From a virus, in IMG/VR virus record IMGVR_UViG_3300017917_001940, positions 1 to 64,000 of that record: DNA of 64,000 nt, one strand, 5' to 3'. The notes under the pieces were generated by a model that ran no database searches, was not told where the DNA came from, and saw only the letters and a list, made by a program, of their open reading frames with translations. The position numbers were made by a program, and so were the translations under genes. Numbering within the stretch: the stretch's first letter is position 1; every line of letters begins with the position of its first letter. Positions 59,678-64,000 of the stretch are shown piece after piece.

Positions 59678-60219
59678 GAATAAGTTGGGTTTTAGCCAAT
59701 CAAACACATCTCGATCCCACCGTTGATATCAGTCAACTTAAAGATATTGGTAGTATCTGGGGAGGTTGGCAAACCTGGAGATCATATCAAACCGATAATG
59801 TAATTTGTTATGATCCGACGAAAGCAGCCGAACTCTTAAAAAGAAACTTTCAACAGAAATGTAATTTCTACCTACCTAATAATCAGTATCAATTTTTGGG
59901 CCGCCCGGAAGGTGTGCGATTGTTTGAAGGAGAAATTAAACACGAAGTAGATAATGTTGATGATTTAGTTAGCTTAAATTTAGCCAGTACTGTAAGCGAT
60001 GTTATTGCTATATTAGGGTTTAACTTAGAGGAATTAGAGGAAACACCCGACAGATTGGCACACCATAAGAAATTTAATTACCAAAACCTTATCTATCGCA
60101 CTATTGAAGATAATCCAGAAGTACAGTGGGTTATTGTGGATCATCCGGGACCACTGGCTAAAATTTTTGGTAAACTTACCAATTTAACCCAAGATACTTT
60201 AGATAACATATTGGGTTGA
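59674..60219 (+). CDS. Conserved T4-like phage protein
   Basis: The 181-aa protein starts MRISWVLANQTHLDPTVDI and has WGGWQTWRSYQTDNVICYD. It resembles a hypothetical family encoded near fibre genes in marine T4-like phages. The start overlaps the fibre gene (ATGA). The function is unknown. Confidence 0.65.
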   Translation: MRISWVLANQTHLDPTVDISQLKDIGSIWGGWQTWRSYQTDNVICYDPTKAAELLKRNFQQKCNFYLPNNQYQFLGRPEGVRLFEGEIKHEVDNVDDLVSLNLASTVSDVIAILGFNLEELEETPDRLAHHKKFNYQNLIYRTIEDNPEVQWVIVDHPGPLAKIFGKLTNLTQDTLDNILG

Positions 60220-60244
60220 CGCATAAGTCAACTAGCTATATAAT
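60216..60244 (+). promoter_or_regulatory. Sigma70-like promoter of uvdE, leaderless spacing
   Basis: TTGACG (60216-60221), a 17-bp spacer, and perfect TATAAT (60239-60244). Seven bases on is 60251, exactly the ATG of the next gene. TTGAC and GTCAA form an inverted repeat at the -35. Confidence 0.75.
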
Positions 60245-60250
60245 GCTAAC

Positions 60251-61312
60251 ATGACTACTTCTATTACACCTCGTATTGGCTTTTGTTGCAAATGGATCGA
60301 TCGTCCAGATCAAGTTGATGGCATCAAGCCTCTTGACGAAGCCAAACAATACAACACCGGTACCACTACTGTGGCCTGGCTCAAACGACAAACTAAAGAA
60401 GTAGCTGAACAGCGACTATGGGACCTAATGGTACAGAACATTGAGTCCACACGCAAATTAGTAGAAAGAGTAGGTACCTTAGATGAACGTTTACGAATGG
60501 TTCGTATCAGCAGTGACATTCTCCCCGTTTACACCCAGCCTGATTTTAGTTATTTTTGGCGCCTTCCTGATGTTCGTGCCTATTCCGAAAAGCATTTCGG
60601 AGACGTTGGTGTTTTGGCTCGTAATGGGGGCGTTCGCCTTAGCTATCATCCTGGCCAGTTCTGTGTTCTTGCATCCGCTGATGACGGCATCGTCGAACGC
60701 AGTATAGAAGAATTTGAGTATCATGCTGATATGGCTCGTTGGATGGGCTATGGAAAATCATGGCATGATCATGGATTTAAGATAAATGTACATTTAAGTG
60801 GTCGCGGTGGTGCCACTAAGTTCCTAGAGACATTGGGTCGCCTCAGTCCAGAGGCTAGGAATCTAATTACCGTCGAGAATGATGAGATGGCAAATGGTTT
60901 GGACGTTACTTTGGCTGTGGCTGAGCATGTGGCTCTGGTATTGGATATACATCACCACTGGGTCAACTCAGGTGAATACATTTCTCCGCAAGACAGTCGT
61001 ACGCGGCGGGTTATTGACAGCTGGCGCGGTACCCGTCCTGTACTTCACTATTCAGTTAGCCGTGAAGATATTCTTGTGGACCATTGCACCCGAACTAGAC
61101 CAGATCATGCCCAGCTCTTGGCAAGTGGTTACACTAAACAGAAACTTAGAGCCCATAGTGACTTTATGTGGAATGACGCAGTTAATGACTGGGCTTTAGA
61201 ATTTTTGCCAAACTTTGACATTCAGGTTGAGTGTAAATCAAAAAATCTAGGAGCTCAAAAGTTGTTTGAGTTCTGGAAAGATCGACAAAATTCTATGCTT
61301 GCCGGTTTTTAA
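60251..61312 (+). CDS. UV damage endonuclease (UvdE/UvsE)
   Basis: The 353-aa TIM-barrel enzyme shows RIGFCCKW, RMVRISSDILP, SYHPGQFCVL, KINVHLSGRGG, ITVENDEM, LVLDIHHHW and HYSVSR. These are the metal-binding His/Glu pattern of UvdE. It nicks DNA 5' of UV photoproducts and is common in phages of sunlit waters. Its last 66 bases overlap the convergent GIY-YIG gene. Confidence 0.92.
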   Translation: MTTSITPRIGFCCKWIDRPDQVDGIKPLDEAKQYNTGTTTVAWLKRQTKEVAEQRLWDLMVQNIESTRKLVERVGTLDERLRMVRISSDILPVYTQPDFSYFWRLPDVRAYSEKHFGDVGVLARNGGVRLSYHPGQFCVLASADDGIVERSIEEFEYHADMARWMGYGKSWHDHGFKINVHLSGRGGATKFLETLGRLSPEARNLITVENDEMANGLDVTLAVAEHVALVLDIHHHWVNSGEYISPQDSRTRRVIDSWRGTRPVLHYSVSREDILVDHCTRTRPDHAQLLASGYTKQKLRAHSDFMWNDAVNDWALEFLPNFDIQVECKSKNLGAQKLFEFWKDRQNSMLAGF

Positions 61313-61951
61313 TTTTTTAATAGTAGCATAATCGGCTTTGATGTCTTTTTGAATTTCGGTAATAGTAAGATTGCGGTTTAATAATTCGAGTATAGTTTTA
61401 TATTTGTTATAGTTTGCAGTATATCTAATCTTCCATGTCTTTTCCGCTCGACTTTTGAGAATTTCAGGATTGTCTATGCACCACTGCTTGGTTGATTGTC
61501 TTTGCTTTTCTATCACTTCAAGTGGTCGAGTTCGACCCGACAACGCCAGAGAAACTTTAGGATTTGGTCTGCCTCTTGTTGTAGAAGCCTGATTCTCAGT
61601 ATGTTCGGGCGTTCTTGAAGGTTTCTTTTTACCTAATTGTTGTTTTCGAAATAGTTCTTTTCTTTCTGGAGTATGATTACCACCTCCGCCGGTTTCTGGA
61701 ATACGATTTGCCCATCCACAATCTTCAACAACATTCCATAATTTACTATAATATCTCCCCCAGTGAGATAGTTCTTCGTTTGAATGGCATTCTCTTAAAA
61801 TCTCAGTATCATAATATGGACCGTGTTCAGCCAGGTGTTGCCTCCATAATAACCCAGAACCTTTGTATTTGTGAGGATCGGTAGATGATGTTTTACCTAG
61901 ATATTTGAATCCAGTTTTTTTGTGTGTTTTAATATACAAGTAAATAAGCAT
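61247..61951 (-). CDS. GIY-YIG homing endonuclease
   Basis: The 234-aa protein has a GIY-YIG-like start (YLYIKTHKKTGFKYLGKT, where Y-x-Y and YLG replace GIY and YIG). Basic DNA-binding segments with NUMOD3-like pattern follow (LGKKKPSRTPEHTENQAS), and the C-terminal helical part (LTITEIQKDIKADYATIKKL) looks like a helix-turn-helix. It is in the opposite direction to, and overlaps, uvdE. Late expression with a 5' stem-loop is predicted. Confidence 0.75.
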   Translation of the reverse strand: MLIYLYIKTHKKTGFKYLGKTSSTDPHKYKGSGLLWRQHLAEHGPYYDTEILRECHSNEELSHWGRYYSKLWNVVEDCGWANRIPETGGGGNHTPERKELFRKQQLGKKKPSRTPEHTENQASTTRGRPNPKVSLALSGRTRPLEVIEKQRQSTKQWCIDNPEILKSRAEKTWKIRYTANYNKYKTILELLNRNLTITEIQKDIKADYATIKKLKTGKHRILSIFPELKQLLSS

Positions 61952-61976
61952 GCTGACATGGTCCTTTCATGTTAGA

Positions 61977-62006
61977 GTAGTTGGGAGTTCCTGCTCCGCG
62001 AACTAC
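61977..62006 (-). promoter_or_regulatory. 5'-terminal stem-loop of the GIY-YIG message
   Basis: AACTAC (62001-62006) pairs with GTAGTT (61977-61982), with inner CTCC/GGAG. On the minus strand its first base is the predicted transcription start. Confidence 0.5.
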
Positions 62007-62011
62007 ACTTT

Positions 62012-62019
62012 TATTTAGT
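62012..62019 (-). promoter_or_regulatory. T4-type late promoter of the GIY-YIG gene
   Basis: ACTAAATA on the minus strand, 6/8 to the consensus, 5 bases before the stem-loop. Confidence 0.5.
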
Positions 62020-62025
62020 TAAAAA

Positions 62026-62307
62026 ATGATTGAAAATATTTTTGGGTGGATTGCACGAGATTATCGTGAACATCCTGTTCGTTGTGTAGCAGAAATATTA
62101 GGTTGGGCAATGAGTGTGGGTGCCAACATTATGTTTATGTTGACTGTGCCAGCTGTGCCCTTCGTTTGGTTTTTAACATTAACTGTATCAAGCAGTGCCA
62201 TCTTTGCCTGGGCACTGTGGACTAGAAATAGTCTAGGTGGTTTGGCCAACTATGCCTTCCTGGTTACAGTAGACACAGTGGCCTTGATCAAACTATTGTT
62301 ATTTTGA
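62026..62307 (+). CDS. Small multi-helix membrane protein
   Basis: The 93-aa protein has three hydrophobic segments (about 20-42, 45-63, 73-93) after a polar start (MIENIFGWIARDYREHP). It is common in marine T4-like phages as a hypothetical membrane protein. It runs tail to tail with the next minus-strand gene, overlapping by 9 bases. Confidence 0.65.
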   Translation: MIENIFGWIARDYREHPVRCVAEILGWAMSVGANIMFMLTVPAVPFVWFLTLTVSSSAIFAWALWTRNSLGGLANYAFLVTVDTVALIKLLLF

Positions 62308-62580
62308 TTTTTTTGGTGCTGACTTCTTAGCAGGTGCCTTTTTAGCAGTGGCTTTGGCTGGTGCTTTTTTACCCTTGTTAGACTTGGCTTTGACTGCTGG
62401 TTTCATTTCTTTAACAGGAAATGATTTTTCAGCTTCTACTTGAGCACGCATTTCTTCGTGGAACTCTAACCCTTTTTTAGGTTGTTCTAATGCTGTAACA
62501 TAATCTGTGTTAAAAGCAGGTTTGCCCACTGGTGCTTGAGCTTCGGTTTTACCAAAAAGTTTCTTAATAAAGTTTAACAT
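62299..62580 (-). CDS. Protein with histone-H1-like Lys/Ala tail
   Basis: The 93-aa protein starts MLNFIKKLFGKTEAQAPVG and ends in about 30 residues of Lys, Ala and Pro (KKAPAKATAKKAPAKK). Such tails bind DNA non-specifically in histone-like bacterial proteins. A DNA-packaging or DNA-protecting role is possible. GAGGAG precedes the start. Confidence 0.65.
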   Translation of the reverse strand: MLNFIKKLFGKTEAQAPVGKPAFNTDYVTALEQPKKGLEFHEEMRAQVEAEKSFPVKEMKPAVKAKSNKGKKAPAKATAKKAPAKKSAPKKSK

Positions 62581-62597
62581 ATAAATCTCCTCGCATT

Positions 62598-62605
62598 TAT
62601 TTAAC
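62598..62605 (-). promoter_or_regulatory. T4-type late promoter (minus strand)
   Basis: GTTAAATA on the minus strand, 6/8 to the consensus, followed by a leader with GAGGAG and the ATG at 62580. Confidence 0.45.
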
Positions 62606-62633
62606 CCAATATAATAGATACTGGCAAAAATAC

Positions 62634-62662
62634 TTGACTTTTGTGCGGTTGCAACATAAACT
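62634..62662 (+). promoter_or_regulatory. Sigma70-like promoter
   Basis: TTGACT (62634-62639), a 17-bp spacer, and TAAACT (62657-62662). It reads into the small gene at 62699, the GNAT gene and the desaturase. Confidence 0.6.
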
Positions 62663-62698
62663 GTATAAGTATATTAGTAGAAACCATGAGAGGCTTGT

Positions 62699-62797
62699 AT
62701 GTTTAAAACAATTTGTAAGGCAATCAAGATAACTATAACTAGTATTTGCGATAGAATCGAATATCATAAGAAGTCCAAACAATCAGACTGGGAATAA
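62699..62797 (+). CDS. Tiny basic peptide, 32 aa
   Basis: The frame MFKTICKAIKITITSICDRI ends KQSDWE. It starts 30 bases after the predicted transcription start and ends one base before the GNAT gene. It is probably translated, and its function is unknown. Confidence 0.4.
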   Translation: MFKTICKAIKITITSICDRIEYHKKSKQSDWE

Positions 62798-62798
62798 T

Positions 62799-63341
62799 AT
62801 GTTATCCACAATGTTTTTACCACGCAGCGAGTATGACTTGTATAAGTTATGGCTCAAGCAACAAGATCCGGAAACACTTCGTATGTATTTTGGAGTGAGT
62901 GTAACCAGTGGATATATTGATCAGGTAATGGCACGCATTGATGCTGATAGATCAAAACACCACTTTTTAGTGGCATTTGACCACGACCAATGGATCGGCA
63001 TAGTACACATAGCCGACATACCCAATGGTGGCGCCGAGTTTGGATTTATAGTAGATACTGATCATAGACAACAAGGTGTTGCTGATAGACTAATGGACGA
63101 AGCAACCACCTGGTGTAGAAATCGAGGTTATACCAAGTTATTTCTACACTGCTTGAGTCGTAACGAACCTATTAAAAAGTTGTGTTTGAGACACGGTCTT
63201 GAAATACACAATGTAGATGGAGATGCAGAAGTTGCAGTTGAACTTCCTCCTCCTAGCTTTTTTACCTTGGGTAAAGAAGTATCAGCATGCCAGCGTAACT
63301 TGTTTACCATGATGTTAAACAAGACTCTGCATATAACCTAA
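62799..63341 (+). CDS. GNAT-family acetyltransferase
   Basis: The 180-aa protein has the GNAT core: FLVAFDHDQWIGIVHIAD (strands 2-4), then AEFGFIVDTDHRQQGVADRL (acetyl-CoA loop Q-x-x-G-V-A) and LFLHCLSRNEPIKKLCLRHG (C-terminal helix). It transfers an acetyl group to an amine. The target is unknown. GNAT genes are common in marine T4-like phages. Confidence 0.85.
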   Translation: MLSTMFLPRSEYDLYKLWLKQQDPETLRMYFGVSVTSGYIDQVMARIDADRSKHHFLVAFDHDQWIGIVHIADIPNGGAEFGFIVDTDHRQQGVADRLMDEATTWCRNRGYTKLFLHCLSRNEPIKKLCLRHGLEIHNVDGDAEVAVELPPPSFFTLGKEVSACQRNLFTMMLNKTLHIT

Positions 63342-63349
63342 GGAAAAAT

Positions 63350-64000
63350 ATGTCAACAATCATAGCCGCACTGGTGATGGTACAAATCACCATAGCCTGT
63401 GTTACACTCTACTTACATAGAAGTCAGGCACATAGAGCAGTTGAGTTTCATCCTGTAGTCGCCCATTTCATGCGTTTTTGGTTGTGGTTAACCACAGGCA
63501 TGGTCACCCGGGAATGGGTAGCCATACACAGGAAACATCATCAAAAATCGGATACACCCGAAGATCCACATAGTCCAGCAGTGTATGGTATTTGGAGAGT
63601 ATTATTTGGAGGAGCACTATTATATGTTAAAGCTAAACAAGACAAAGGTATGGTTGATAAACTTGGGATTGGCTGTCCTAATGATTGGGTTGAGCGCAAT
63701 GTTTATAGTCGCTACCCTAGCACAGGAATCGCCCTCTTACTCATTATTGATACGCTAGTATTTGGCTGGACAGGCTTGCTAGTGTGGGGAATTCAAGTGC
63801 TTTGGATTCCATTTTGGGCCGCTGGTGTTATCAACGGGCTAGCACATTGGGTTGGTTATCGTAATGTAGATACTAAAGATACATCAAGAAACCTTTGGCC
63901 GTTGGCTGTATGGATCGGCGGCGAAGAATTACATAACGGGCATCACGCTAACGGCACCAGTCCAAAATTCAGCCAAAAGTGGTGGGAGTTTGATATCGGT
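63350..64000 (+). CDS. Fatty acid desaturase (acyl-CoA delta-9 type), partial
   Basis: At least 217 aa are visible before the window ends, without a stop. The three histidine boxes of membrane desaturases are present: HRSQAH (23-28), HRKHH (60-64) and HNGHH (195-199). Long hydrophobic segments lie at the start and at about 125-165. It should introduce a double bond into acyl chains. Cyanophages carry related lipid desaturases, so the aim may be to adjust host membrane fluidity. AAGGAA precedes the ATG. Confidence 0.9.
   Translation, partial: MSTIIAALVMVQITIACVTLYLHRSQAHRAVEFHPVVAHFMRFWLWLTTGMVTREWVAIHRKHHQKSDTPEDPHSPAVYGIWRVLFGGALLYVKAKQDKGMVDKLGIGCPNDWVERNVYSRYPSTGIALLLIIDTLVFGWTGLLVWGIQVLWIPFWAAGVINGLAHWVGYRNVDTKDTSRNLWPLAVWIGGEELHNGHHANGTSPKFSQKWWEFDIG

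Noticed and set aside
60483-61199. Alternative plus-strand and minus-strand frames inside uvdE, including hydrophobic ones
   Set aside because: All overlap the conserved TIM-barrel gene completely. Hydrophobic products arise from out-of-frame reading and lack start signals.

Overview
This window looks like one stretch of a T4-like (tevenvirus-related) myovirus genome of the kind found in marine and freshwater cyanophages and pelagiphages. The evidence is the T4-type replication set (UvsW helicase, gp61-like primase, gp41 helicase, gp30-like ligase, a probable gp62 clamp-loader subunit), aerobic ribonucleotide reductase with glutaredoxin, dCMP deaminase, UvdE repair nuclease, PAAR spike, tail-fibre and pectate-lyase-fold proteins, many ATGA/TAATG gene overlaps, and AT-rich octamers ending in TAAATA that match the T4 late promoter TATAAATA. 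Lipoprotein lipoboxes and a curli-type outer-membrane channel point to a Gram-negative host. The GroEL, IscU and ClpX sequences read as proteobacterial. Host identity is inference.

Layout. 1-9747: SGNH hydrolase, UvsW, small conserved T4-like proteins, a compressed DNA polymerase III alpha-like protein, a structural protein and primase. 9722-13198: radical SAM protein and gp41 helicase. 13185-18522: virion-associated genes, including a DUF6267-type protein and a probably abundant 131-aa protein with a strong leader and terminator. 18578-21253: homing endonuclease, IscU, IscA, dCMP deaminase and a PD-(D/E)XK nuclease. 21268-29252: tail protein, then an nrdA gene split in two by a GIY-YIG endonuclease gene, an HNH endonuclease, nrdB and glutaredoxin. 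29256-31480: PAAR spike and a large structural protein. 31530-40869: many small, mostly unknown genes and the DNA ligase. 40862-45298: a proteostasis block with clpX, ribosomal protein bS21, groES, groEL, hsp20 and clpS. 46104-49995: a curli-like module with CsgF-, CsgG- and curlin-like proteins plus a FecR-domain protein. 50006-52221: small membrane and unknown proteins. 52210-58407: a CHASE2-adenylate cyclase, a glycosyltransferase-like protein, a nucleotide-sugar dehydrogenase, a 2OG-type oxygenase and an amidinotransferase. 58400-64000: tail-fibre-like protein, UvdE, a GIY-YIG endonuclease, a GNAT acetyltransferase and a fatty acid desaturase running off the window.

Regulation is readable in the DNA. 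Two promoter classes recur: sigma70-like TTGAC-N17-TATAAT boxes, often with an extended TGn before the -10, and T4-type late octamers. In about a dozen genes the start codon lies where transcription should begin, which suggests leaderless messages. In other cases the late octamer is followed directly by a stem-loop at the predicted 5' end and then a strong Shine-Dalgarno.

The least ordinary content for a phage is the curli-like module, the CHASE2-adenylate cyclase, the IscU/IscA pair, the combined ClpX/bS21/GroESL/Hsp20/ClpS block and the 54-58 kb small-molecule cluster. T4-type late octamers lie upstream of the curli-like genes, the cyclase, hsp20, clpS and a nearby groESL leader, which suggests that they are phage genes rather than host contamination. 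No gap between genes exceeds 300 bases, and no tRNA or CRISPR array was recognised.
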